DNA of 64,000 nucleotides, taken from contig JAJLPB010000018.1 of NCBI GenBank assembly GCA_025548565.1, positions 57,781 through 121,780 of the forward strand. Reading direction: 5' to 3'. This document shows, in pieces, positions 1-7,461 of this stretch. The notes beneath the pieces were generated by a model. That model ran no database searches and was not told the DNA's origin. It saw only the letters and a program-made list of their open reading frames with translations. The DNA comes from Rugamonas sp. A1-17. Its GTDB lineage: Bacteria; Pseudomonadota; Gammaproteobacteria; Burkholderiales; Burkholderiaceae_D. How positions within the stretch are numbered: the first letter of the stretch is position 1; the number at the start of each line of letters is the position of its first letter. The translations under genes and the position numbers were made by a program.

Positions 1-409
1 TTATCCCCTGCGAGACCGCGACGGTTGTCGTGGTCTTCCCCACGCCGCCCTTAAAATTGCCGCAACAAATAACGATTCCGAGGGCACCCTCCGGGCGACG
101 CTTGTATGGTCCGATTTGCCGTACAATCGCGCGCGCCTCCGCCAGTGTGAACATACGGCTCCTGCCGTTGCCCTTCACCTGGCCGGGCGGTATCACGCCC
201 TTGCTGCACAGGTGGTTCAACTGGGTGCGCTCGATGTTGCACAACTGCGCCAGGCGGGTGCCGGAAATCATCGGTGATGTTTTGCGTGGCCAGGGCGCAA
301 GCAGGTCATCGCGAAGTTGCAGCAGCGTCGCTTCAGCCCTATCGGCGATGCGGATCAAGCCATCGATATCGATGACATTGCGTGCAGGCAGAATACGTTT
401 TGCGGACAT
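1..409 (-). CDS. parA: ParA-type partition ATPase, N-terminal part (runs off left edge)
   Basis: The gene starts at 409 (MSAKRILPARN) and is still open at base 1, so about 136 residues are visible. Residues ~45-90 look like a MerR-like helix-turn-helix (TRLAQLCNIERTQLNHLCSKG), as in the autorepressing ParA proteins of the P1 type. The end of the visible part carries the deviant Walker A motif NFKGGVGKTTTT (~120-131) that marks the ParA/MinD family. The expected role is ATP-dependent plasmid segregation plus repression of its own promoter. A parB partner would lie to the left, outside the window; the ParB-like gene at 42-44 kb is a different type. The family call is firm, the exact subgroup is inferred. 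Confidence 0.9.
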   Translation of the reverse strand, partial: MSAKRILPARNVIDIDGLIRIADRAEATLLQLRDDLLAPWPRKTSPMISGTRLAQLCNIERTQLNHLCSKGVIPPGQVKGNGRSRMFTLAEARAIVRQIGPYKRRPEGALGIVICCGNFKGGVGKTTTTVAVSQGI

Positions 410-445
410 GCGGTTACCCTTGCGGTTGGTGGTTTTCGCCCACGC

Positions 446-479
446 TGCCGCTTTTTCTTAAAAATCACAGAAAGCGGCA
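446..479. repeat. Inverted repeat in the parA leader
   Basis: The 9-base arms TGCCGCTTT (446-454) and AAAGCGGCA (471-479) are perfectly complementary with a 16-base spacer, 37 to 70 bases upstream of the parA start. The position fits a ParA operator or a leader hairpin. Confidence 0.5.
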
Positions 480-543
480 ACGAGCACAGCGAGCGGATAA
501 TACCGTTTACATTGGAAAAGGTACATAAGTTTCCTTGGTTTAC

Positions 544-559
544 AAGCAAAATTTTGCTT
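544..559. promoter_or_regulatory. 16-bp perfect palindrome upstream of parA
   Basis: AAGCAAAATTTTGCTT is an exact palindrome in A/T-rich sequence 135 bases upstream of the parA start. ParA proteins with an N-terminal DNA-binding domain repress their own promoter, so this is a candidate operator; that link is inference. Confidence 0.4.
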
Positions 560-653
560 AGAACAAGCCATTTCTCAAAAGTCGTTGTGTAAAAATGTAG
601 CAACGGTGCCTTTTATGAAATAGTCTTGGAAACGAAACAGAGGAACTGGCGTT

Positions 654-812
654 ATGCTTTCCGCTTTCAACCGAAAACCTATCGCATCTCTAATCGCGTC
701 TATGAGATCCGGTTGGAGCCTGACGGCCGTGGGGTTTATGACCTACCAATCGAAGCCGGCACCGCTCAGTGATCCAACGAGCACCATGCTTTTCGCAGAC
801 CGGATCGACTGA
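654..812 (+). CDS. Possible small protein, 52 residues
   Basis: ATG at 654 is preceded by AGAGGAA with about 8 bases spacing, a good ribosome site. The product starts MLSAFNRKPIASLIASM and ends TMLFADRID. It contains a weakly hydrophobic stretch but no recognisable domain. It is divergent from parA and lies upstream of the terminator at 962. It could be a chance frame; the ribosome site and lack of any competing gene are the only support. Confidence 0.3.
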   Translation: MLSAFNRKPIASLIASMRSGWSLTAVGFMTYQSKPAPLSDPTSTMLFADRID

Positions 813-961
813 CCGCGTGAGCGACAAAAGACGATTTTTGCCCGGCAACGCTGCTGCCTGATTCTTGTCCATCTGTTCGCAGTTGCGCTTTACACCGCTC
901 GCTGGGGACAGTCTGCTGTAGGGTTAGCACCGCCAAGCGCATGGCTGGTTGGGCACCCAAG

Positions 962-991
962 AAAAAGCCCCGCGAGCAGGCGGGGCTTTTT
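962..991. terminator. Bidirectional rho-independent terminator
   Basis: AAAAAGCCCCGC (962-973) and GCGGGGCTTTTT (980-991) form a perfect 12-bp stem with a 6-base loop, with A and T runs built into the two arms. It would stop the minus-strand KorA-like operon that ends at 1073 and also anything reading rightwards from 654-812. Confidence 0.88.
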
Positions 992-1072
992 CACTACATC
1001 CCATACAAACTTTAGGAGCGCATGGTTTCGGGAAGGGTAGCACGGGCGAGAACGTAAATCCATTGGTCCTAG

Positions 1073-1441
1073 TCATTCGAGCGCATGCTGAGCCGAGGCC
1101 AACGCTCTTGCAAGCTTAACCATCGCCGCCTGTGTAGCACCGGCGTCCCGTTGGCCCGCCAGTGCGACCGCAAAACGCTCAAGCTCCACCGCCAGAGTGT
1201 GGGGTAATTCAAGTTCGGCCATTATCCAGCCGCACTGCTCATGCTTCTTCGCGTATTCCTTGCGGATAGCCTCGACGGCCAGGTGCACGCGTTGTTTCGT
1301 GACGGCGTGTTCGCTGGCCACCTCGGATAGCGCCCGTTGATCGACCAGCACGCGCTTGGCCATCAGCTGCGCGTCGGCTCCCATTTTGGTCTTGGAAGCA
1401 ATTCGGACGAAGTCCTCCGCCGTAAGACGGGATAATTTCAT
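1073..1441 (-). CDS. korA-like: TrfB/KorA-like transcriptional repressor
   Basis: This 122-residue protein resembles the TrfB/KorA family of plasmid global repressors. It has an N-terminal segment MKLSRLTAEDFVRIASK, a conserved ARRVLVDG-like block (here AKRVLVDQRALSEVASEH) and a helix-turn-helix around residues 40-65 (ALSEVASEHAVTKQRVHLAV). In IncP plasmids KorA represses replication, partition and transfer promoters by binding short palindromes. I chose the start at 1441 (GGAA about 7 bases upstream) rather than 1492, because it follows the stop of the upstream gene at 1443 by one base, which implies translational coupling. It is a candidate binder of the two multi-copy palindromes in this window; that is inference. 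Confidence 0.75.
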   Translation of the reverse strand: MKLSRLTAEDFVRIASKTKMGADAQLMAKRVLVDQRALSEVASEHAVTKQRVHLAVEAIRKEYAKKHEQCGWIMAELELPHTLAVELERFAVALAGQRDAGATQAAMVKLARALASAQHALE

Positions 1442-1442
1442 G

Positions 1443-1919
1443 TCAGATTTCCAGGGTTGATCCGACACCGACACAGTCAGGCGCCGGCGCATGAATAGTA
1501 GTCACGCGACCGAAGTCGAACAGCTCCTCGCGCAACTGGTATAAACACTCGCCCTTGATCGTTCTCTCGCGCTCGGCCACAGCCTCGGCGTCTTCTACCG
1601 GTTTGGTTTTGGGCGCAATCGGCAGCTTCATCACGGTCGCCTTCGGCCCACCGGGCGGCTCAGTGGCCACTCCATCCACCGGAGCCATCCCCTCTTGCTG
1701 ACGCGCTGAGGCAGTTGTCGAACGCTGTGGCCGGGCGGAAGTGTCCGTTAGAGGTGCCTCCGCCTCGCAGGCCTGCTGTTCCGTCATGCTTCGAGTGTTG
1801 CGCAGAGAGTCGCGATCTAGCGTGTCAGCTGGATCCAGCTGCTCGCCCAGACTTATGGCGACGGCCGGCTTGCCGACCGCCATCTTAGCCACGTCCGAAG
1901 ATTTGCTCAGATCGCGCAA
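1443..1919 (-). CDS. Unrecognised protein of the KorA-like operon; start disturbed at an A7 tract
   Basis: The open frame gives 158 residues with no family I recognise. The middle is rich in Thr, Pro, Ala and Glu and probably disordered, followed by a charged segment AEAVAERERTIKGECLYQL. The first codon in frame is TTG at 1919. Just upstream sits a good start, AGGAGCACTATGTCATGA7TTTTC: the second ATG (1935-1933) is in the wrong frame because of a run of seven A (plus-strand T7, 1926-1932). One A fewer would give MKKFSLRDLSKSSDVAKM, a natural-looking N-terminus. So this is either an indel, a sequencing error, or translation by slippage. The gene ends one base before the KorA-like start. Confidence 0.55.
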   Translation of the reverse strand: MRDLSKSSDVAKMAVGKPAVAISLGEQLDPADTLDRDSLRNTRSMTEQQACEAEAPLTDTSARPQRSTTASARQQEGMAPVDGVATEPPGGPKATVMKLPIAPKTKPVEDAEAVAERERTIKGECLYQLREELFDFGRVTTIHAPAPDCVGVGSTLEI

Positions 1920-1935
1920 TGAAAATTTTTTTCAT

Positions 1936-2399
1936 GACATAGTGCTCCTGTTTGATACCGGGCATCCAACTCAGTGATCGAATTACAAGCGGCTTCCTCT
2001 CGATAGCCGCTCCTTTATTCCCGCCGCGATTTCCGTGCCATACCGAGCTCCCGGCCGGTGCCGGAATACTCTTCGGCTGAGGTAAATATTATTGCAAAAT
2101 CTATTGACCGTCAATAGCGATGATGTTGTTCTCCGCCAAACCATGTTATGGGCCGGAGGCGGCTGGAACGTTTGGCGCATTGCCGCCTAAGCGCAGAAAA
2201 CCGGCTAGCTTAATCGTGCTCATATGTCTGAATCGAAAGCTTCTACGCAGGGAAAGTTAAAACCAAATCGTGCCTTAACGCATGCTAGGAATTCAAAAAC
2301 TGCTGTAGCAAGTCCAATTATGGTATTTTGGAAACCGAGGCTATTGGCATTAATACCAAGTTTTGGTTTATTGCAATATATTGTCAAGGTGAATGTACG
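1936..2399. other. Intergenic region with shared palindrome B
   Basis: Between the divergent KorA-like operon and the signalling operon there are about 460 bases without a convincing gene. It holds one copy of the CTATTGAC palindrome (2101-2117) and A/T-rich DNA suitable for promoters, including the 10-bp palindrome CAATATATTG shortly before the gene at 2400. Short frames on both strands lack ribosome sites and look random. Confidence 0.6.
2101..2117. promoter_or_regulatory. Palindrome B, copy 1 (CTATTGACCGTCAATAG)
   Basis: CTATTGAC and GTCAATAG flank a single central base. The same 17-mer, with the central base complemented, recurs at 40876-40892 upstream of another minus-strand operon. Here it lies about 165 bases upstream of the KorA-like operon. 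A dimeric repressor site is the simplest reading. Confidence 0.65.
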
Positions 2400-2897
2400 A
2401 TGCGGATCTTCAAACTCTTGGGATGCCTGTCTGTTGCAGCAGCGCTGGTCTGCGCAAACGCTACGGCCGAGCAAGCGGTGACGCTGGAGGTGATTGGCAA
2501 CATCAAGACCTTCACCGATCCGGCGAAGCGGCTGTTTGTCCTGACGCCGGCGCACTTCCAGGCCCTCCCGCAATCCAGCATCACCACGGCGACATCGTGG
2601 ACGCCGGTGGCCACTTTCTCGGGCGTGAGGATGGACGATCTGATCAAGGCCACGGGCGCACAAGGAAACTACGTGGAGATACATGCTCTGGACGACTACT
2701 CTGTGCGCATCTCCGTGTCGGACTTTCGCAAGTACGGCGTCATCATCGCTCGGTACATGAACGGACAGCCGCTCCCACGCAATGGTTTTGGGCCATACTT
2801 CATCATATACCCGAAAGACAAGTATCCTAGGGAATTGAGCACCCCCACGGCCGAGGCCAAGTTTGTCTGGCAGGTCAACCGAATTGAATTTAAATGA
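2400..2897 (+). CDS. Exported molybdopterin-oxidoreductase-fold protein
   Basis: The 165-residue product has a signal peptide (MRIFKLLGCLSVAAALVCANA, likely cut before or at AEQA), followed by a domain resembling the oxidoreductase molybdopterin-binding (sulfite-oxidase) fold: TLEVIGNIKTF near the start, then WTPVATFSGVRMDDLI, GNYVEIHALDDYSVRIS, and YFIIYPKDKYP. At this length it lacks the rest of a true molybdoenzyme, so it may only bind a ligand. I chose ATG 2400 because the signal peptide begins there. Its stop overlaps the kinase start by four bases (ATGA), so it is probably a periplasmic partner of that sensor. The partnership is inferred from the operon. Confidence 0.7.
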   Translation: MRIFKLLGCLSVAAALVCANATAEQAVTLEVIGNIKTFTDPAKRLFVLTPAHFQALPQSSITTATSWTPVATFSGVRMDDLIKATGAQGNYVEIHALDDYSVRISVSDFRKYGVIIARYMNGQPLPRNGFGPYFIIYPKDKYPRELSTPTAEAKFVWQVNRIEFK

Positions 2898-4762
2898 TTG
2901 CTCTGATCCGTGAAAATTGGGCCAGGTTTGTTGCATTCCTGGCCGTTAGCATTGTCGCAACCGGAATCATAGGCTACTACAGCTATGGGCTTCTTGTCTC
3001 GCCGACGCAGTTGGGCGCTACCACTGGTCCCAACGAAGGATTTTACTGGACAGTCGCCCAGTATCAGATCCACTTCGAGCGGCTTGACAACCAGATAGTG
3101 CGATACGCTTCGGGCCTGGACACCAACGTCGACACGCTAAGGCTGCGTCAGCAAGTCCTCCAGTCGAAATACCACATCCTGGCCAGCCAGTCGGACTTTA
3201 CTGCTTTTTTCGTCAACGGGTATCCGATGTATCGCGAATCGATCGGCAAGCTCGGCACCTTCATGGCCGACGTCGATGCCGATATCGAACGGCTCAGGAC
3301 CAGTCCGGGTACCGTGAGCAAGCTCGTCGGCCGTTTCGACGACATGCGCGACACCGTCAACGACCTCTCGAACACCGTCCGATTCGCGGAGATGAAGCAC
3401 CGCGAGGCCACCTTGGCGGACTTTACCGATAAGCGTAGCAAGCTGTACGCGTTTGTCATGGTCTTGTGGGGCATGTTCGTCGCCGGCATTGGCCTGTTCA
3501 TGGTGAACTTCTATCGATCCAAGAAACTGACATTGCAGAACGAGGCGTCCCTGCTGGCGGAACAGCGCGCAGAGGAAGCGCTCGCCGAGGCGGTATTCAC
3601 GAAAAACACCATTCTTGGCACCATCAGTCACGAATTGAAGACGCCGCTGCAGACCATCATGTCCTCGATCGACCTGCTTGTGAAGCGGATGAAGAACGAA
3701 CGCGACATAGTCGTGGTCAACCGGCTCCTGGCAGCTGCCGAACGCCTGGAGGCGCAAATGGAAGATCTGACCGATTACGCGCGGCTCGGCGCGGGTAAGC
3801 TGGAGTTGCGGCGTATCGAGTTCGATCCAGGAGAGTTGTTAGACCGTGTGGTGAACGAGTTCCAGGAAGTCGCGCAGCGCAATAACCTGGACCTGGTCAT
3901 ACGGCGCAAACGCGGCGCGTCGCTGGTCGCTTCCGACGCGCGTCGCATCGAGCAGATCGCCGCCAATCTAATCACGAACGCGATCAAGTACACGCCGACT
4001 GGCCGCATCCAGGTGTCGCTCGACATCATTGAAGGCCCCCAGCCGATGTTGCGCCTGGTGGTCGAAGACACGGGACCTGGCATCAGCCAGGAAAAGCTGC
4101 CTACGCTGTTTGAGCCATTCACCCAGCTCGATCAAAGCATGACCCGCAAGTACGACGGAGCCGGAATGGGATTGGCCATCGTGCGCCGCCTGGTCGAACT
4201 TTTCGGGGGCCGCATCGATGTGCAATCGATCCTGGGGCGCGGTACGCGCTTCGTGGTGGAAGTGCCTGTGGAGGTGCTGGCCAGCGATGCCGGCGCCGCC
4301 GAGAGTGTTCGTAGTGACGAGCCGGCGCGCCACCGCATACTTCTAGTCGACGACAACGCCGAGGTGCGCATCTCAATGCAGGATATCCTTACCGAAATCG
4401 GTTACGTCGCCGACGTCGCGGATAGCGGCAAGGTCGCCCTGCAGAAGCTGGCCACCCATTCCTACGATGCCATCCTTCTGGATATCAGCATGCCCGGCAT
4501 GGATGGGTTCGAGGTAGCGGCGACGGTCAGGGCAACGCCCAGCCTGAACCAAGCCATCCCCATCGTGGCTCTGAGCGCGTATTCCCCCGACGCCGGCACG
4601 CCGGAACAGAGGGCGCACTTTACGGCGCACGTCGCCAAGCCTGTCCGGCTCGACACGCTTCACCATTTAATGGCGGACGTTCTCAGAGAGGACAGTAACA
4701 GCGAACCATCCAGGAACGTTGGTGAAGGGGTAGAGCAAGCGGACCGGGCGCGTTATTGCTGA
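2894..4762 (+). CDS. Hybrid sensor histidine kinase with C-terminal receiver
   Basis: This 622-residue protein has two membrane segments (about residues 11-33 and 185-207) enclosing a ~150-residue periplasmic sensor domain of helical type. A dimerisation/phosphoacceptor domain follows, with His246 in the H-box ISHELKTPLQ. The ATPase domain shows the N-box (QIAANLITNAIKYTP), G1 (EDTGPGIS) and G2 (GAGMGLAIVRRL). A receiver domain carries the acidic pair DDN and phosphoacceptor Asp530 in LLDISMPGMDGF. Its operon partner is the small exported protein in front; the convergent HTH-receiver protein at 5105 is a plausible output. Signal unknown. Confidence 0.95.
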   Translation: MIALIRENWARFVAFLAVSIVATGIIGYYSYGLLVSPTQLGATTGPNEGFYWTVAQYQIHFERLDNQIVRYASGLDTNVDTLRLRQQVLQSKYHILASQSDFTAFFVNGYPMYRESIGKLGTFMADVDADIERLRTSPGTVSKLVGRFDDMRDTVNDLSNTVRFAEMKHREATLADFTDKRSKLYAFVMVLWGMFVAGIGLFMVNFYRSKKLTLQNEASLLAEQRAEEALAEAVFTKNTILGTISHELKTPLQTIMSSIDLLVKRMKNERDIVVVNRLLAAAERLEAQMEDLTDYARLGAGKLELRRIEFDPGELLDRVVNEFQEVAQRNNLDLVIRRKRGASLVASDARRIEQIAANLITNAIKYTPTGRIQVSLDIIEGPQPMLRLVVEDTGPGISQEKLPTLFEPFTQLDQSMTRKYDGAGMGLAIVRRLVELFGGRIDVQSILGRGTRFVVEVPVEVLASDAGAAESVRSDEPARHRILLVDDNAEVRISMQDILTEIGYVADVADSGKVALQKLATHSYDAILLDISMPGMDGFEVAATVRATPSLNQAIPIVALSAYSPDAGTPEQRAHFTAHVAKPVRLDTLHHLMADVLREDSNSEPSRNVGEGVEQADRARYC

Positions 4763-5104
4763 AAAGTTCGATGCGCAAATGTACGACTTGATCATCCACA
4801 ATCACGCGTTGCGGGCGATGCCGATGATAGCCGTCTACGTTCTCGCTGAATTGCGGGTGATCGCCGTCCATCGGACTTGACGCGCCAGAGCGTGGACCAG
4901 ACGCAGGAGGAGTTCGAGCATGCGCAAGCGGTCGCCCCTGCTTGGCATTGTAGCCGGCCCCGAGGATGGGGCCGAGGTAGTAAAAATATGCTCGCCACGG
5001 CCAAGACTTTTGTCGGCGCCGATCTGGTGCTGGATGCCGGCCAGAATCTGGATCCCGGCTACGCAGAACTGGTCAGCCTTTATCGCGCCCCGAAGTCAGC
5101 ATAG
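4763..5104. other. Convergent gap, no convincing gene
   Basis: About 340 bases separate the convergent kinase and regulator genes. Several short frames exist on both strands (for instance plus 4877-5104), but none has a good ribosome site or a recognisable motif, and they overlap each other. The stretch may hold decayed coding sequence. I see no clear terminator hairpin with a T run. Confidence 0.5.
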
Positions 5105-5950
5105 TCAGGCGCCAAGGGTCTTCTGCAGTTCCGCCGCGAACGTCGCCATCCTGATCGGCTTCTCCTTCCATTGCACGCCGAACTGCTTGATTACCCGGGC
5201 CGCTTCCGACTCGTCGACCCGCCCGGTAATTACTTCGCCGGTCAGAAGATAGACGGGGATGTCTTGGCTCGTAGACTTGCGAATCTTGCGAATCAGCTCT
5301 TCTGCGGTCCGCTCGCCCAGGATCCAGTCGACGATGTATCCGTCGAAGGTTCTCTCTTCCATGGCACGTTCCAGCGAGACTGGGTTGTAAAAGGCAAACG
5401 CCTGGAAACCGCTGTCATTGAGGTACTCGCACAGGTTGTCTGCGAACCCTTGTTCGTCGTCGATTATCGCGATGGTCGGCGCCGCAGGCTGTTTCACTAC
5501 AAGTTCCAACTTGTTCACTCGGAAGCGCAGCCCCTTCTCGGGACAATGCGCCGCCTCAACCACGTTCCACACATCGCCATCGCGCAGCGCTACGAAATCG
5601 ACCTTGGCGTTCACCCCCAGCTGTTCGCCGACCCAGACCAGACATGGATACTCGGTCCGTTCCTGCCCCAGCGACACCGTGGCGCGATACGCCACACTGT
5701 CTTCGGCGTCATCCCCTCCCAGGCCTATTGCGGACAGGTCCTCGCCGAAATTCTCGGCGACGATCCGCAGCTGGTTGATTGTCCAGTCGACCCCACCGTT
5801 CAACTTCCGATGCGCCTGCGAGTAGCTCAGATTGAGAATTTCCGCAAGCTTCCTGCTTTGCTGGCGTTCGCTTACGCCATTTCGGAGCATGAGTACCTTC
5901 ACCGCCTCTACGATTGAATTCGAATTATCCGGCTGCTCGGTCTGGTGCAT
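5105..5950 (-). CDS. Response regulator with N-terminal BetR-like HTH and C-terminal receiver
   Basis: The 281-residue protein starts with a helix-turn-helix resembling the BetR type (VKVLMLRNGVSERQQSRKL ... SYSQAHRKLNGGVDW, residues ~15-60), then a linker domain, then a receiver domain (~155-280) with IAIIDDEQGFADN and phosphoacceptor Asp208 (DGYIVDWILGE). The domain order is reversed compared with common response regulators. I chose ATG 5950 over the upstream start at 6034: the extra 28 residues are read from the palindrome and promoter DNA. It is convergent with the hybrid kinase and probably receives phosphate from it. A palindrome A copy lies 36-53 bases upstream of the start and may regulate it. 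Confidence 0.8.
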   Translation of the reverse strand: MHQTEQPDNSNSIVEAVKVLMLRNGVSERQQSRKLAEILNLSYSQAHRKLNGGVDWTINQLRIVAENFGEDLSAIGLGGDDAEDSVAYRATVSLGQERTEYPCLVWVGEQLGVNAKVDFVALRDGDVWNVVEAAHCPEKGLRFRVNKLELVVKQPAAPTIAIIDDEQGFADNLCEYLNDSGFQAFAFYNPVSLERAMEERTFDGYIVDWILGERTAEELIRKIRKSTSQDIPVYLLTGEVITGRVDESEAARVIKQFGVQWKEKPIRMATFAAELQKTLGA

Positions 5951-5985
5951 TATTTTTATCTCGATTAGTGGAACGCGGCGTGTCG

Positions 5986-6003
5986 ACTTTCGCGCGCGAA
6001 GCT
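5986..6003. promoter_or_regulatory. Palindrome A, degenerate copy 1 (16/18)
   Basis: ACTTTCGCGCGCGAAGCT differs at two bases in the right arm from the consensus ACTTTCGCGCGCGAAAGT. It lies 36-53 bases upstream of the HTH-receiver gene start, a promoter position. Confidence 0.65.
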
Positions 6004-6097
6004 TCGGTGCCCCGGTTGGCGAAGATTGTAGCAACTAATGCTATTTCTTCACATCCAGAATTTCCATAATTCGCAACCTTTTTTAATTAACATTCAT

Positions 6098-6124
6098 TTG
6101 ACGCTAACAAAAATGTCATAATGT
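6098..6124 (+). promoter_or_regulatory. Possible promoter for the DUF1173 gene
   Basis: TTGACG at 6098 is followed after a slightly short spacer by CATAAT/TAATGT in A/T-rich DNA about 80 bases before the start at 6202. The spacing is not ideal, so the call is weak. Confidence 0.3.
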
Positions 6125-6201
6125 GCATTGGACGACAGTATTAATATAATTTAGTTGCAAAAGAAACAATCCCGTGGGAATATTTTGATTGCGAGGCTAA
6201 T

Positions 6202-7461
6202 ATGACAAGCTACCGTTTTGGCGACGAGGTTGTTGACAAGGATTCCGATCAGTTCGAAGGCATGCTCGCTGAGATGCACGGTAGCAAGGAGCGGCCGATG
6301 TGCTTGTGCCGACCGGGAGGCATCGAGATGTATGTCGTCCGCCTCGACGGCCACCACTTCATCAAGCGCATGCCGAATACCGGCGGCGATCATAATCCTT
6401 CCTGCGGCTCTTATGAGCCTCCTGCCGAGTTGTCCGGCCTTGGCCAGGTCATGGGCACGGCGATCGTCGAAAACCCAGACATCGGCACGACCGCGTTAAA
6501 GCTTCAGTTTTCCCTGACCAAGGCAAGCGGGCGCGCCGCTCCTACCCCGGGGGAGGGGGAGGGCGACAGTGTGAAGACTGACGGCAACAAGCTTTCGCTT
6601 CGCGCACTGCTGCACTTCCTTTGGGACGAGGCGGGGTTCCCGAAATGGTCGCCGGCGATGCATGGAAAGCGGAATTGGGGGGTTTTGAGAAAGTACCTCC
6701 TGCAGGCATCTCAGCACAAGAACACGAAGGGTAGCGAGCTATCGGACATTCTGTATATCCCTGAGCCGTTCTCGGTCGAGCGCAAGGAGGCCATTGCCCA
6801 GCGCCGCACCGCCCAGCTGTCGCGGATCGCTGAAGGCTTCGGCCAGACCGGAGCCCGCAAGCTCATGGTGTTAATAGCGGAGGTCAAGGAGATCGCCCCG
6901 TCCCGCAACGGCTACAAGCTGATCGCCAAGCACCTCAACGATTTTCATTTCCTGATGAACCCCGATCTGCACAAGCGGCTACTCAAGCGGTTCGACCTTG
7001 AAATGAGCTTGTCTGCAAGCATCGAGGGCGCGCACCTCGTGGCTATCGCCACCTTCGGTGTCAACAAGGCCGGCGTGGCGTCGATCGAGGAAATGGGTCT
7101 CATGGTCACAACCGACAACTGGATTCCGTTTGAAAGCCTGTCGGACAAAAATCTCATCGACAGTCTGTCGCGTGACGGGCGCCGCTTCATCAAGGGGCTG
7201 CGTTACAACCTGTCCAACACGCGCCCGCTGGCGGCGGCGGTGCTGACCGATACCCAGGTCCCCACAGCAATGTACATACATCCGCCCGGGGCAGGGGACG
7301 AGTATGGCATCGCCCTGGACGAGCTGGTCGACGGCAGCAAAATGGATTCATGGATCTGGCATCCCGACCAGGGAGAAATGCCTCCGCTGCCGCAAGCCGG
7401 AGCGGCATGCGCTTACGCGCGCGAAAGTCACAAGGGACGCGTGCCGCGGCAAGCCGGATAG
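6202..7461 (+). CDS. DUF1173 family protein
   Basis: The 419-residue protein matches what I know of DUF1173: an N-terminal block RPMCLCRPGGIEMYVV, then FIKRMPNTGGDHNPSC and SYEPPAELSGLGQVMG, where spaced Cys/His (C, C, H, C) suggest a metal site. The middle has a conserved LRALLHFLWDEAGFPKW segment. DUF1173 genes are common on conjugative elements but I know of no established function. The start at 6202 has GAGG about six bases upstream. The 3' end overlaps the convergent Mrr-type gene by 34 bases, and a degenerate palindrome A lies inside the last 17 codons. Confidence 0.8.
   Translation: MTSYRFGDEVVDKDSDQFEGMLAEMHGSKERPMCLCRPGGIEMYVVRLDGHHFIKRMPNTGGDHNPSCGSYEPPAELSGLGQVMGTAIVENPDIGTTALKLQFSLTKASGRAAPTPGEGEGDSVKTDGNKLSLRALLHFLWDEAGFPKWSPAMHGKRNWGVLRKYLLQASQHKNTKGSELSDILYIPEPFSVERKEAIAQRRTAQLSRIAEGFGQTGARKLMVLIAEVKEIAPSRNGYKLIAKHLNDFHFLMNPDLHKRLLKRFDLEMSLSASIEGAHLVAIATFGVNKAGVASIEEMGLMVTTDNWIPFESLSDKNLIDSLSRDGRRFIKGLRYNLSNTRPLAAAVLTDTQVPTAMYIHPPGAGDEYGIALDELVDGSKMDSWIWHPDQGEMPPLPQAGAACAYARESHKGRVPRQAG
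7411..7428. promoter_or_regulatory. Palindrome A, degenerate copy 2 (16/18)
   Basis: GCTTACGCGCGCGAAAGT matches the consensus at 16 of 18 positions. It sits in the tail-to-tail overlap between the DUF1173 and Mrr-type genes, not at a promoter. Confidence 0.5.

Larger units (their letters stand above)
410..1072. other. Intergenic region upstream of parA
   Basis: This 660-base gap holds the presumed parA promoter with two inverted repeats, one possible 52-residue ORF and a bidirectional terminator, each listed separately. The part just upstream of parA is clearly A/T-rich. I see no other gene that I would defend; the longer frames here are shadows of parA or lack a ribosome site. Confidence 0.6.

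Noticed and set aside
1983..2180. 65-residue minus-strand frame over palindrome B
   Set aside because: No ribosome site and it would place the palindrome in coding sequence; the intergenic reading is simpler.
2224..2481. Plus-strand frame upstream of the molybdopterin-fold protein
   Set aside because: No ribosome site, no motif, overlaps the signal-peptide region of the real gene in another frame.
5951..6034. 28-residue N-terminal extension of the HTH-receiver protein
   Set aside because: It is read from the palindrome and promoter DNA, is Arg-rich and precedes the HTH domain, which begins soon after ATG 5950.
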